The notes under the pieces: generated by a model
What the model saw: the letters and a program-made list of their open reading frames with translations, nothing else
The model's database searches: none
Told to the model about the DNA's origin: nothing
Part shown: positions 49,450 to 58,478 of the stretch, piece after piece
How positions within the stretch are numbered: position 1 is the stretch's first letter
How the letters are laid out: every line of letters begins with the position of its first letter
Origin: Gulbenkiania mobilis
GTDB lineage: Bacteria; Pseudomonadota; Gammaproteobacteria; Burkholderiales; Chromobacteriaceae
DNA: 64,000 nucleotides
Assembly: GCA_004346645.1 (NCBI GenBank)
Contig: SMDA01000002.1
Coordinates: forward strand, 186,001-250,000
Direction: 5' to 3'
Made by a program: the position numbers and the translations under genes

Positions 49450-50496
49450 TTACTTCTTCAGGTTGGTCCAGACGCGGTCACGCAGTTGCGTAGCCTTTTG
49501 CGAACACACCTTGTTGGGGACGAAACGCTTGCGCAACTCGGCCGGTGGGTTGATCGCCGGGTCGGCGCGCAAGTCGGCCTTGAAGAACTGGTCCGAGCCT
49601 TTGATGGCGTTGTTGTAGCCGGTGAAGTTGGAGGCCTCGGCGATGTTGCGCGGCTCCATCATCCAGTTGATGAACTTGAGCGCGTTGTCGCGGTTCTTGG
49701 CACCGCGCGGCACCACGAAGTTGTCGTTCCAGAACGGAATGCCCTCCCGCGGATACACGAACACCGCCGACTTGAGCTTCTCCCGGGTACGGTAGGCCGC
49801 ACCGTTCCATTGCTGGTGCATGATGACCTCGCGCGCCTGCATGCGCTCGATGGTGCCGTCGGAGTTGTACATGGCCAGCATCGGCTTCTGCCGCAGCAAC
49901 AGGTCCTGCACCTGCCGCGCCACTTTCGGGTCCTCCGAGCACGGGTCCACCTTCAGGTAGATGGAGGCAGCGTTGTAGAGCTCGTTGGCGTCGTTGAGGG
50001 CCACCACCTTGCCCTTGAGCGCGGCAGGCGGCTCGAAGAAGCTCTTCCAGCTCTCGTCCAGCTTGCCGCCAGGCACGCGACTGGAATCATAGGTAAAGCC
50101 GGTCACGCCCCACATGTAGGGTGCGGAATACTCGCGACGCGGGTCGAAGGCGGGCTTGTCCAGAGGCGCCATCACCCGGCTGAAGTTGGACAGCTTGCCG
50201 GCATCGATGCGCTCGAGCAGCTTCTCGTCAATCATGATCTTGACCATATAGTCGGAGGGCACCACCACGTCATAGCCGGTGGCGCCGGCCTTGAGCTTGG
50301 CCAAGAGCGACTCGTTGGATTCGTAGACGTCCAGATTCACCTTGATGCCGGTTTCCTTCTCAAACCGCTTGAGCAGCGGCTGCGGGATGTAATCCGACCA
50401 GTTGTAGAGATTGACCTCGCCGGCGGCGTGCGCGCAGAACGGGGCCAGAAGCGCCGCCGAGAGCACAAGGCGGGGCAGCAGGGCTGCGGTTTTCAT
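49450..50496 (-). CDS. potF: Polyamine ABC transporter substrate-binding protein (PotF/PotD type)
   Basis: Periplasmic binding protein of 348 residues. A signal peptide (LVLSAALLAPFCAHA) is followed by EVNLYNWSDYIPQPLLKRFEKETGIKV, the classic start of PotD/PotF, then YDVVVPSDYMV and PFWNDNFVVPRGAKN. Trp and Asp residues of this family bind putrescine or spermidine. ATG 50496 follows AAAGGAG. Confidence 0.95.
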   Translation of the reverse strand: MKTAALLPRLVLSAALLAPFCAHAAGEVNLYNWSDYIPQPLLKRFEKETGIKVNLDVYESNESLLAKLKAGATGYDVVVPSDYMVKIMIDEKLLERIDAGKLSNFSRVMAPLDKPAFDPRREYSAPYMWGVTGFTYDSSRVPGGKLDESWKSFFEPPAALKGKVVALNDANELYNAASIYLKVDPCSEDPKVARQVQDLLLRQKPMLAMYNSDGTIERMQAREVIMHQQWNGAAYRTREKLKSAVFVYPREGIPFWNDNFVVPRGAKNRDNALKFINWMMEPRNIAEASNFTGYNNAIKGSDQFFKADLRADPAINPPAELRKRFVPNKVCSQKATQLRDRVWTNLKK

Positions 50497-50517
50497 GGTT
50501 CTCTCCTTTGTAGCGGT

Positions 50518-51315
50518 TTACGACGGGCGGCGGCCCACCCGGTAGGACAGGACGACAAAAGCGATGGACACCATCAGCAGCAGCGCCGAAATGGCGTTGA
50601 CCTCCGGGGTGATGCCCATCCGGATCAGGCCGAAGATATAGACTGGCAGCGTGGTGGCCCCGGCGCCGGCCACGAAGAAAGTGATGACGAAGTCGTCCAG
50701 CGAGACGATGAACGCCAGCATTGCGCCCGAGACAACGCCAGGCAGGATCAGCGGCAGCGTTACGCGGCGAAAGGCCTGCCAGCGGCTGGCGTAGAGATCG
50801 GCGGCGGCTTCGGCCAACCTTGGGTCAAGCCCTTCGAGCCGGGCACGGATGGGCAGATAGGCAAATGGCAGGCAGAACACGATGTGCGCGATCAGCACCG
50901 TAGTCAGCCCCAGTTCCAGCCCCAGCGCCAGGAAGAACAGCAGCGAGGCCACGGCGGTGACGATCTCGGGCACCAAGAGCGGCAGGCCCAGCATCGCATT
51001 CATCACCCCCTTGCCGCGGAACGGACCCGAAGCCATGGCCAGCGCCGCCAGCGTAGCGAAGAAGGTGGACACCACGGTCGCGCCGGTCGCCACGACAAGC
51101 GAGTTGCGCGTGGCCCGCAGGATGTTGTCGTTCTCCAGCACCCGCAGGTACCAGTCGAACGAGAAACCGGTCCACAGCGTCGCGACCTTGTTGGCGTTGA
51201 AAGACAGCACCACCAGGATGACGATCGGCAGGTAAAGGTAGACGAAGGCCAGCCAGGCGGTGGGCGCAACGCCGTGAAAGCGCCATAGTCGGTTTTCGAT
51301 AGAGGGCATGCTCAT
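50518..51315 (-). CDS. potI: Polyamine ABC transporter permease (PotI/PotC type)
   Basis: Inner-membrane permease of 265 residues with about six helices. The EAA-type loop EAAADLYASRWQAFRRVTLPLILPGVVSG is clear. It starts within the stop of potH (ATGA overlap), and potF follows 21 bases later. A DUS-like word (50809-50818) encodes LAEAA at the start of the EAA loop. Confidence 0.94.
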   Translation of the reverse strand: MSMPSIENRLWRFHGVAPTAWLAFVYLYLPIVILVVLSFNANKVATLWTGFSFDWYLRVLENDNILRATRNSLVVATGATVVSTFFATLAALAMASGPFRGKGVMNAMLGLPLLVPEIVTAVASLLFFLALGLELGLTTVLIAHIVFCLPFAYLPIRARLEGLDPRLAEAAADLYASRWQAFRRVTLPLILPGVVSGAMLAFIVSLDDFVITFFVAGAGATTLPVYIFGLIRMGITPEVNAISALLLMVSIAFVVLSYRVGRRPS

Positions 51316-52199
51316 TCTCCCGGAGCCTGCCGGAACCGGCGGGTGTAAACGATCATGGCCAGCAGCACCAGTGCCAGCAGTGTGAAGGACAGTGCGGCGC
51401 CGAAGGGCCAGTTGCGTGCGGTGCCGAACTGGTTCTGGATCAGGTTGCCGATCATCAGGCTCTTGCCGCCCCCAAGGAGCTCGGGGATGTAGTACGAGCC
51501 GAGCGCAGGAATGAATACAAGCAGGCAGCCTGCGGCAATGCCGGGCAAGGCCATCGGCAACACCACCCGGCGCAGCGCCGTCCAGCGGTTGGCGCCGAGG
51601 TCGAACGCTGCCTCCACCAGACGCCAGTCCATCTTTTCCAGACTGGTGTAGATCGGCAGCACCATGAAGGGCAGGAAGGAATACACGAAGCCGATGGCCA
51701 CGGCCGTGGGGGTGTAGAGCACGTCGAGCGCGCCGCTGCCCAGCCCCAAGGCCCCCAGGCCGCTGTCGATCAGGCCGCCGTTGCGCAAGAGCAGCATCCA
51801 GGCATAGGTGCGCACCAGCAGGTTGGTCCAGAAAGGGATCGAGATCAGCAGGATCAGCCGCTGCCGTGTGCGCTCGTCCTGCAGCGCGATGTAGAGCGCG
51901 GTGGGAAAGCCCAACACCAGCGTGGCCAGCGTAGCGAAGCCGGCCAGGAGGAAGGAACGCAGGAAGATCTCCATATAGGCGGTGTTAAGGATCAGGCTGT
52001 CGTCCAGATCGCGCTCGTACCAGAACTGCACGTAAGCATCGAGCGACAGGGCGTGCCAGCGCACGCCGCCATAGGTATCCGGCTCCAGCACCGACATCCA
52101 GCCCATCAGGCCCATCGGAATAACCATGAACACGAACAAGGTCAGGCCGGTGGGGGCCAAAAGCAGCGCGCGGCGCAATACGGTACGCGGATCACGCAT
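51312..52199 (-). CDS. potH: Polyamine ABC transporter permease (PotH/PotB type)
   Basis: Inner-membrane permease of 295 residues with about six helices and the loop [29 protein letters not shown]. It has the periplasmic motif [18 protein letters not shown] typical of PotB/PotH. It overlaps the end of potG by 8 bases. Confidence 0.94.
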   Translation of the reverse strand: MRDPRTVLRRALLLAPTGLTLFVFMVIPMGLMGWMSVLEPDTYGGVRWHALSLDAYVQFWYERDLDDSLILNTAYMEIFLRSFLLAGFATLATLVLGFPTALYIALQDERTRQRLILLISIPFWTNLLVRTYAWMLLLRNGGLIDSGLGALGLGSGALDVLYTPTAVAIGFVYSFLPFMVLPIYTSLEKMDWRLVEAAFDLGANRWTALRRVVLPMALPGIAAGCLLVFIPALGSYYIPELLGGGKSLMIGNLIQNQFGTARNWPFGAALSFTLLALVLLAMIVYTRRFRQAPGE

Positions 52200-53274
52200 G
52201 GCCGGCCTCCCCGGTCAGCAGCTGGAAGGCACCGGGCTCGGCCGCGATGCGCACCCGGTCGCCCGTAACCGCCCGTTCCCGGGCACCCAGGCGGTTGGTG
52301 TGGCGCACCCGGCAGTTCTGGCCATCCGCCAGCGTCACCAGATAAAGCGTGTCCGCACCCCGGTACACCACCTCAGACACGACGCCGGTCAGCCCGCCGT
52401 CCTCCGACAGGCGCAGCCGCTCTGGCCGCGCCGCCAGTGCCACCGGTCCCTGTGCTGTCGTCCCGAGCGCGCCTTCGGCCAACCGTCCGGCCGCCCCGAA
52501 CTCCAGTGCGCTGCCCCGCGCCTCAGCGGTGAGGAAGGAAGTTTCGCCGATGAAGTCGGCCACGAAACGGTTTACCGGTCGGTCGTAGATCTCTTCCGGC
52601 GAGCCCACCTGCTGCAGCTTCCCCCCTCCCATCACCGCAATGCGGTCGGACATCGTCAGCGCCTCTTCCTGGTCGTGGGTGACGAACACGAAGGTGATGC
52701 CCGTTTCACGCTGCAGGCGCTTGAGCTCCACCTGCATGTCCTTGCGCAGTTTGAGGTCCAGCGCCGACAGCGACTCATCCAGGAGCAGCACTTTGGGATG
52801 GGGCGCCAAGGCGCGCGCCAGCGCCACACGCTGCTGCTGGCCACCAGAGAGCTGGTGCGGACGGCGGCGGGCATAGTCGGACAGCTTCACCAGCGCCAGC
52901 ATCCGTGTCACCGCTTCGCGGACGGCGGCACGGTCACGGCCCAACATTTCCAGGCCGAAGGCCACGTTTTCCTCCACCGTCAGGTGGGGAAACAGCGCGT
53001 AGCTCTGGAACACGGTGTTGACCGGCCGCTGGAAGGGCAGCCTGCCAGTCAGCGAGACGCCATCAAGGCGGATATCGCCGGAGGTGGGCTCCTCGAAGCC
53101 GGCGATCATGCGCAGCAGTGTGGTCTTACCGCAGCCGGAAGGGCCCAGCAGGGTGAAGAATTCGTTGGTACGGATGTTCAGCGACACGGTGTCGAGCGCG
53201 AGCGTGGCCTCGCTGCCGTGGCCGAAACGCTTGCTTACCTGGTCGATCTCGATCGAATACGCATGGCCGTTCAT
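52192..53274 (-). CDS. potG: Polyamine ABC transporter ATP-binding protein (PotG/PotA type)
   Basis: ATPase of 360 residues with Walker [11 protein letters not shown]-loop [20 protein letters not shown], signature LSGGQQQR, Walker [13 protein letters not shown] and a C-terminal TOBE-type domain. Walker B reads DES where most relatives have DEP. ATG 53274 follows GAGGAG. A DUS-like word at 52474-52483 encodes part of GRLAEGA in the linker before the TOBE domain. Confidence 0.95.
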   Translation of the reverse strand: MNGHAYSIEIDQVSKRFGHGSEATLALDTVSLNIRTNEFFTLLGPSGCGKTTLLRMIAGFEEPTSGDIRLDGVSLTGRLPFQRPVNTVFQSYALFPHLTVEENVAFGLEMLGRDRAAVREAVTRMLALVKLSDYARRRPHQLSGGQQQRVALARALAPHPKVLLLDESLSALDLKLRKDMQVELKRLQRETGITFVFVTHDQEEALTMSDRIAVMGGGKLQQVGSPEEIYDRPVNRFVADFIGETSFLTAEARGSALEFGAAGRLAEGALGTTAQGPVALAARPERLRLSEDGGLTGVVSEVVYRGADTLYLVTLADGQNCRVRHTNRLGARERAVTGDRVRIAAEPGAFQLLTGEAGHA

Positions 53275-53323
53275 GGCGGCACTCCTCGGGAAGTGGGGGT
53301 CGGACAGGACGGGCTGTGCGGGC

Positions 53324-54205
53324 TCAGGGCTGCCGCGTGCTGCCGTCCAGCGTCAGGAGCGGGGCATACAGCGCCGGCCGCCGGTCGCGAAATACGCCCC
53401 AGGCTGCACGCGCGGCAGCCAGGCGTGTCAGGTCGTAGTGCGCGGTCAGGATCGCATCGCCGCTGCGTCCGGCAGTGGCGATCACCTCGCCCAGCCCGTC
53501 GGTGAGGAAGGAGCAGCCGTAGTAGGTCTGCGCAAAATCGCGCCCGGCCTCGCGGCCCCAGCGGTTGGCGGCGATCACCGGCATCAGGTTGGCCGCTGCG
53601 TGGCCCTGCATGGTGCGGCGCCAGTGGGCACTGGAGTCGAGCGTCGGGTCCTGTGGCTCCGAGCCGATGGCGGTGGGGTAGAGGAGCAACTCGGCCCCGA
53701 GAAGCGCCATGCTGCGGGCGCACTCCGGAAACCACTGGTCCCAACAGATGCCCACGCCAATGCGACCATGGCGGGTGGGCCAGACACGGAAACCGGTGTC
53801 GCCCGGGGCAAAGTAGAACTTCTCGGAATACCCGGGGCCATCCGGAATGTGGCTCTTGCGGTAGTGGCCGAGCACGCTGCCGTCGGCGTCCAGCATCACC
53901 ACGGTGTTGAAACGCACCGGTCCGGCGGCCTCGAACACGCTCAGCGGCAATACCACGCCCAACTCACGCGCCAGCGGGGCAAAGTGGGCAACGGCAGGAT
54001 GAGCGGCCACGGGTTCGGCCAAGGCGTGAAAGGCGGCATCCTGCTCGGTGCAGAAATATCGCCACTCGAACAGTTCGGGCAGCAGCACGACTTGTGCGCC
54101 TTCGGACGCAGCCTGGCGGATCAGCGCCTCGGCATGTGCCCAGTTTGCCCGGCGGTCGTGCGCATGCACGGCCATCTGGATGGCCGCTACGGTGACCTGG
54201 GTCAT
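53324..54205 (-). CDS. aguB: N-carbamoylputrescine amidase
   Basis: Nitrilase-family amidohydrolase of 293 residues that converts N-carbamoylputrescine to putrescine in the agmatine route. The catalytic triad is visible as Glu in [12 protein letters not shown], Lys in [18 protein letters not shown] and Cys in [15 protein letters not shown] 54205 follows AAAGGAG. First gene of the transporter operon, which ties agmatine breakdown to polyamine uptake. No agmatine deiminase (AguA) gene is in the window. Confidence 0.93.
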   Translation of the reverse strand: MTQVTVAAIQMAVHAHDRRANWAHAEALIRQAASEGAQVVLLPELFEWRYFCTEQDAAFHALAEPVAAHPAVAHFAPLARELGVVLPLSVFEAAGPVRFNTVVMLDADGSVLGHYRKSHIPDGPGYSEKFYFAPGDTGFRVWPTRHGRIGVGICWDQWFPECARSMALLGAELLLYPTAIGSEPQDPTLDSSAHWRRTMQGHAAANLMPVIAANRWGREAGRDFAQTYYGCSFLTDGLGEVIATAGRSGDAILTAHYDLTRLAAARAAWGVFRDRRPALYAPLLTLDGSTRQP

Positions 54206-54358
54206 CGTCTTCTCCTTTTGCAGACAGTTTTCTGTTGTGGTGGGTCTGTCTTGCTTTTTTCTTTTCTTCATTCTGCCAAGCCCGGGCCGGGCTGGAAGAT
54301 AAATAGCGGCCAACTAAGGGATCAATCCGGCCATAACGGCCTTAGGGTGGGGACGGCG

Positions 54359-55411
54359 TCAGCGGCGAATGTCGCTGGGCCGGCGACCGGTCCAGCGCTG
54401 GAAGGCATGCCGGAAGCTCGCGGGCTCGGCAAAACCCAGGCGCTCGGCGATGGCACTGACCGGCAGGGCGGTGTGGCGCAGAAAGTGCTGGGCCTCCTCG
54501 CAACGCACCTGATCGATGACGGCCTGGAAGGAGGTGCCAAGCGCGGCGAAGCGGCGTCTGAGCGTGCGTTCGGAGACATGCAGGGCAGCCGCCAGTTGGG
54601 GCGCCTGGGCATAGCGTGCCGGGTCGGTGCGTACCAGGCGCAAGGCACGCGCAACAAAGCCGGACCCTTGGCTGGCGGCCCATTCGCCCTCCAGGCGCTC
54701 GCAGTGCTCCAAGGCCATGTGGTAGCTCACCGGGTCGGCGAGGGGCTGGGGCCGGTCAAGCCACTCGGCCGGAAAGATCAAGGCATTCTCGCTGGCCTCG
54801 AAGGTACCTGCCTGGCCGAAAATGTCCGCATACAGGGCATGATGCGCCGGCGCGCGAAAAGCCAGCGTCACAGCGCTGGGTACCAGCGGCAGGCCGGTAC
54901 AGTCGCGTGCGATGGTCCACATCGACGACAGGCACATCTCGGCGTTGAGGGCGTGCAGGTCGGCGCGGTAATGGTAGCCGTCGGCCACGAGACGCGCGGT
55001 GTCGCCCTTTTCTTCCACCCGCAGTCGGAAGTAGCTGCCCAAAAGCAGCGGAAAGCGGATGGCCGAAGCCAAGGCCTGACGCAGGGTGGGCGACACCAAG
55101 AGCGTGTACCCCAGAAGACCGTAGCTGGAAATGTGCAGACTTTGCCCGAGGCGCAGGCCGAAGGTGTCATCACCCAGCAGCCGCCGCGCGTTGGCAAACA
55201 CCACCAACTCTTGCGCGTGGGTGACCAGCCGGGCGGGTTCGGTCAGGCAGGCCGGGGTGATGCCACTGCCAGCCAGCAGGGCCTCGGGGGCAATGCCGTG
55301 CCGGCCCAGTAGGCTGACCGTGGTGGCAACGGTATGCAGCGACGTGGCTGCGGTGGCGGCGTCGGACGCACGGTCCGGACTCAGGACGATCGGGGCAGCG
55401 GACAACGGCAT
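54359..55411 (-). CDS. AraC family regulator, likely of the polyamine operon
   Basis: A 350-residue regulator. The N-terminal part (about 25-215) matches the arabinose-binding-like domain of the OruR/ArgR-like group (LLGRHGIAPEALLAGSGI, LGYTLLVSPTLRQAL). The C-terminal AraC DNA-binding domain has two helix-turn-helix units (QLAAALHVSERTLRRRFAALGTSF and AIAERLGFAEPASFRHAFQRWTGRRPSDIR). ATG 55411 is preferred to 55438 because GGAG lies six bases upstream. It is encoded upstream of aguB on the same strand, so regulation of the polyamine genes is likely. Confidence 0.85.
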   Translation of the reverse strand: MPLSAAPIVLSPDRASDAATAATSLHTVATTVSLLGRHGIAPEALLAGSGITPACLTEPARLVTHAQELVVFANARRLLGDDTFGLRLGQSLHISSYGLLGYTLLVSPTLRQALASAIRFPLLLGSYFRLRVEEKGDTARLVADGYHYRADLHALNAEMCLSSMWTIARDCTGLPLVPSAVTLAFRAPAHHALYADIFGQAGTFEASENALIFPAEWLDRPQPLADPVSYHMALEHCERLEGEWAASQGSGFVARALRLVRTDPARYAQAPQLAAALHVSERTLRRRFAALGTSFQAVIDQVRCEEAQHFLRHTALPVSAIAERLGFAEPASFRHAFQRWTGRRPSDIRR

Positions 55412-55524
55412 GTACGGCTCCGGCGGCAGGCGGTACATTCATCGTGCATGCTTCGGCCCGCCGGCTGCAAGCGCGCGCGGCACAGGTCGGGGGTGGTGTA
55501 CGCAGGATGCAACGCCCTGCCGGG

Positions 55525-55566
55525 CTCCATGCAAACAGCCGGGCAAGCCCGGCTGTTTGCATGGAG
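55525..55566. repeat. Perfect 20-bp inverted repeat with 2-base centre
   Basis: Arms 55525-55544 and 55547-55566 are exact complements around AA. It lies between the pepP stop and the AraC start on the reverse strand. No T-run follows on either side, so it is not a standard terminator. It could terminate by structure or bind a protein. Confidence 0.8.
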
Positions 55567-55580
55567 TAGGGGGTTCGATC

Positions 55581-56969
55581 TCAGGCCTGCATCAGCGCCT
55601 CGATATCCTCGGCGGTCTTGGGAATCGGCTCGCCCAGAACGCGATGGCCATCTTCGGTCACCAGCACGTTGTCCTCGATGCGGATACCCCCGAAGTCCCG
55701 ATACTGCTGGAAGGTCTCGTAGTCGATGTAGTCGACGAACCGCCCTTCGCCCTGCCAGGCCTCGATGAGCGTGGGAATGAAGTAAATGCCGGGCTCGACG
55801 GTCAGCACCATGCCGGCCTTCAGGGCCTTACCCAGGCGCAGGTAACCCAGACCGAACAGCGGACTGCGCGTCACGCTGTCGTCGTAGCCGACCAGATCCT
55901 CCCCCAGGCCCTCCATGTCGTGCACATCCATGCCGATCTGGTGGCCAAGCCCGTGCGGGAAGGCGATTGCGTAGGCGCCGGACTCGACGATGGCGTCGGT
56001 GTCCCCGTGAAAGAAGCCCATGGGCTTCATCGCCTCCACCATCACCCGTGCCGCCAGCTTGTGCACGTCCAGATAGCGCACCCCTGGACGGATGGCCTCG
56101 ATCGCTGCCAGCTGCATCGCCAGCACGGTGTCGTACAGCGCACGCTGCTCCACGCTGAAGCGCCCGCCGACGGGGATGGTGCGTGTGATGTCACTGGCGT
56201 AGCCGCCGGCACTGGTCACGCCGGTATCGTTAACCACCAGGTCGCCCAGCTGCATCACCTGGTCATGGCCGTGGTTGTGCAGCACCTCGCCCCGGCGCGA
56301 GAAGATGGACGGATAGGCCAGCTGCAGGTCGCGGCGACGCATGATGCCTTCCATGATCCCTACCACTTCGTACTCCACCACGCCGGCATGCGCCGACTTC
56401 ATCGCGGCGATATGCATCTCCCGGGTGACCGCCAGCGCGTCCTCCATCTCGGCGATCTCTTCCTCGCCCTTGATCTCGCGTAGCGCCACCACCGCGCGCG
56501 TGAGCGCGGCCGAGCTACCCTGGCGCACCGCCTCGGGCGAGCAGCCGAGCAGCCGTGCCAGTTCCAGCACCGTCTCGCCGCGATACGGCGCCAGGTAGTG
56601 CACCGCACGGCCGCTGCGCCCGGCTTCGGCCAACCTGTCGGCCAGCGTGGCATAGTCGGCGGTGGAGCGGATGCCTACCCGCTCGCCACGCTCGGCCAGC
56701 GTGGGCTGGGGGCCAGTCCAGACGATGTCATCCACCGAGGGATCGGTGCCGAACAGCACGGCCTCGCCAGCCTCGGTATCGATCAGGCCCGCCAGTCCCG
56801 GTTCGTTCAGGCCGAAAAAATAGCGGAAGCTGGCATCCTGCACGAAGGGATAAGGGTTGTGCGGGTAGTTCATCGGCGCGTCCGTCTGCCCCAGAAAGAG
56901 CAGCAGGCCCTTGGGGGCGGTGGAGAGCAGGCGCTGGCGGCGGGCAACGTAACATTCGGAGCGGAACAT
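55581..56969 (-). CDS. pepP: Xaa-Pro aminopeptidase
   Basis: Dinuclear metallopeptidase of 462 residues, clan MG. It has the N-terminal creatinase-like domain (MFRSECYVARRQRLL) and the pita-bread domain with metal ligands in VNDTGVTSAGGYASDITRTIPV, FPHGLGHQIGMDVHD, LTVEPGIYF and GGIRIEDNVLVTEDG. ATG 56969 starts the conserved N-terminus after AAGGAC; longer frames upstream are not needed. A DUS-like word lies at 56625-56634. Confidence 0.94.
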   Translation of the reverse strand: MFRSECYVARRQRLLSTAPKGLLLFLGQTDAPMNYPHNPYPFVQDASFRYFFGLNEPGLAGLIDTEAGEAVLFGTDPSVDDIVWTGPQPTLAERGERVGIRSTADYATLADRLAEAGRSGRAVHYLAPYRGETVLELARLLGCSPEAVRQGSSAALTRAVVALREIKGEEEIAEMEDALAVTREMHIAAMKSAHAGVVEYEVVGIMEGIMRRRDLQLAYPSIFSRRGEVLHNHGHDQVMQLGDLVVNDTGVTSAGGYASDITRTIPVGGRFSVEQRALYDTVLAMQLAAIEAIRPGVRYLDVHKLAARVMVEAMKPMGFFHGDTDAIVESGAYAIAFPHGLGHQIGMDVHDMEGLGEDLVGYDDSVTRSPLFGLGYLRLGKALKAGMVLTVEPGIYFIPTLIEAWQGEGRFVDYIDYETFQQYRDFGGIRIEDNVLVTEDGHRVLGEPIPKTAEDIEALMQA

Positions 56970-57148
56970 GGGCTTGTCCTTGAAGCGAAGCGGCGTGCTG
57001 CCGCTTGCGCTGCGCACGCCGGAAATACGGAATTGACGGTCCCACTTTACACGCCGGCCGTCCCCCTCGCCACCCCGCACACCGGCCGGAGCATGCATCG
57101 GTACCCAGCCGGGCGGGACAGGGCGGCTCATAGACGGCACGGGCAGCC

Positions 57149-58366
57149 TCAGCTGCGACGCCTCTCCAGCAGCCAGCCGGTGACGCCGCCAGCCAGGACC
57201 GCCCACAAGGGCGCCCCCAGCCCGGCGATGCTGACACCGGACGCGGCCACCACGAAGGTGAGCAAGGCCGCTTCGCGGTGGCTTTCATCGCGCAGTGCGG
57301 CAGCCAATGCGCCGGCCAGGGTGTTGAACAGGGCCAAACCGGCAGCAGTCACCACCAGCGCCTTGGGCAGTTGCAGCACCATACCGGCCAGCGCACCGCC
57401 GGCCACGCCCAGCAGGATGTAGAGCACGCCGCACACCAGTCCGGCCACATAGCGACGCGATGGGTCGGGATGCGCCTCCGGTCCGGTGCAGATGGCGGCG
57501 ATGATGGCCGCCAGCGTCACCCCGTGACCGCCGAACGGCGCGCTGAGGATCGAGGCCACACCCAGCGTGGTGACGGGCGAACGGGCCGGCACGTCGTAGC
57601 CGGAGGCCTTGAGCACTGCCATGCCAGGCAGAAACTGACTGGTGAGCGCCAGCACCGCCAGCGGCAGGCCCAGATTGACGAAAACCGCCCACGACCAGGC
57701 GGGCGTGGTCCAGCTGGGCCCGCTACTGCCCTGCCAGACGCCAGGGGCGGCAAACTGCCCGCCAAGGCCGGCAATGACCAACCCCAAGGCAATGGCGGCC
57801 AGCAGGGCAAAGCGTGGAAACCAGCGCCGGCCGACAAAGAACAGCGCCGTCATCGGCCCCACCAGCAGGGCCTGCTGATGGGCTGCGGCAGCCACATCGG
57901 CCACGAAGTGAAACAGGATGCCGCCCAGCAAGGCAGCAGCCAGCGGCGCTGGAAAGCGTTGCATCAGTCGGTCAAACGCGCCGCTGACGCCCACCAGCGT
58001 CACGATGAGGCCGGCGGCCAGATACGCCCCCACCGCCTCTCCATAGGGCACGCCCGGCAGGGCGGTAAGCAAGAGTGCCGCGCCCGGCGTGCTCCAGGCA
58101 GTGATAATCGGCATTTTCCAGCGCCAGCTCAGCCAGAAGCCGGCAACGCCGGAAGCCACCGACACTGCCCAGATCCACGAACCGAGCTGGACAGCACTGA
58201 GGCCGGCCGACTGCGCCGCGTGGACGATGATGAGAAAGGGGCCGGAATATCCCACCAGCAGCGCCAGAACGGCGGCCAGTCCAGCCGAGGGCGAGAAGTG
58301 CGACCAGCGGAACGCCGGGGGCGCCGGCAGGCGGGCTGCCGCTTGGCGCTGGGAAAAATCGGGCAT
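57149..58366 (-). CDS. benE: Benzoate/H+ symporter BenE family transporter
   Basis: Inner-membrane transporter of 405 residues with about twelve hydrophobic segments. Family patterns are SAVQLGSWIWAVSVASGVAGFWLSW, WSTPGAALLLTALPGVPYGEAVGAYL and SAPFGGHGVTLAAIIAAICTGPEAHPDPSRRY. ATG 58366 follows a GGAG site. There are no benzoate catabolic genes nearby, so the true substrate is open. It is divergent from the MocR gene. Confidence 0.88.
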   Translation of the reverse strand: MPDFSQRQAAARLPAPPAFRWSHFSPSAGLAAVLALLVGYSGPFLIIVHAAQSAGLSAVQLGSWIWAVSVASGVAGFWLSWRWKMPIITAWSTPGAALLLTALPGVPYGEAVGAYLAAGLIVTLVGVSGAFDRLMQRFPAPLAAALLGGILFHFVADVAAAAHQQALLVGPMTALFFVGRRWFPRFALLAAIALGLVIAGLGGQFAAPGVWQGSSGPSWTTPAWSWAVFVNLGLPLAVLALTSQFLPGMAVLKASGYDVPARSPVTTLGVASILSAPFGGHGVTLAAIIAAICTGPEAHPDPSRRYVAGLVCGVLYILLGVAGGALAGMVLQLPKALVVTAAGLALFNTLAGALAAALRDESHREAALLTFVVAASGVSIAGLGAPLWAVLAGGVTGWLLERRRS

Positions 58367-58461
58367 GAGCGGACTCCAGTGAAGACATAGGGCTCCAGCC
58401 TAGCCTTCAGCCGGCACGGTGGCGTGCCACACGGCGGAAAACAGCCCTTGGCCGAAGCGAT

Positions 58462-58477
58462 CTGTTATATATAACAG
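58462..58477. promoter_or_regulatory. Palindromic operator at the MocR gene start
   Basis: A perfect 16-base palindrome CTGTTATATATAACAG, ending one base before the ATG at 58479. It also contains -10-like sequence (TATATA, TATAAC), so a bound regulator would block transcription. Confidence 0.65.
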
Positions 58478-58478
58478 G

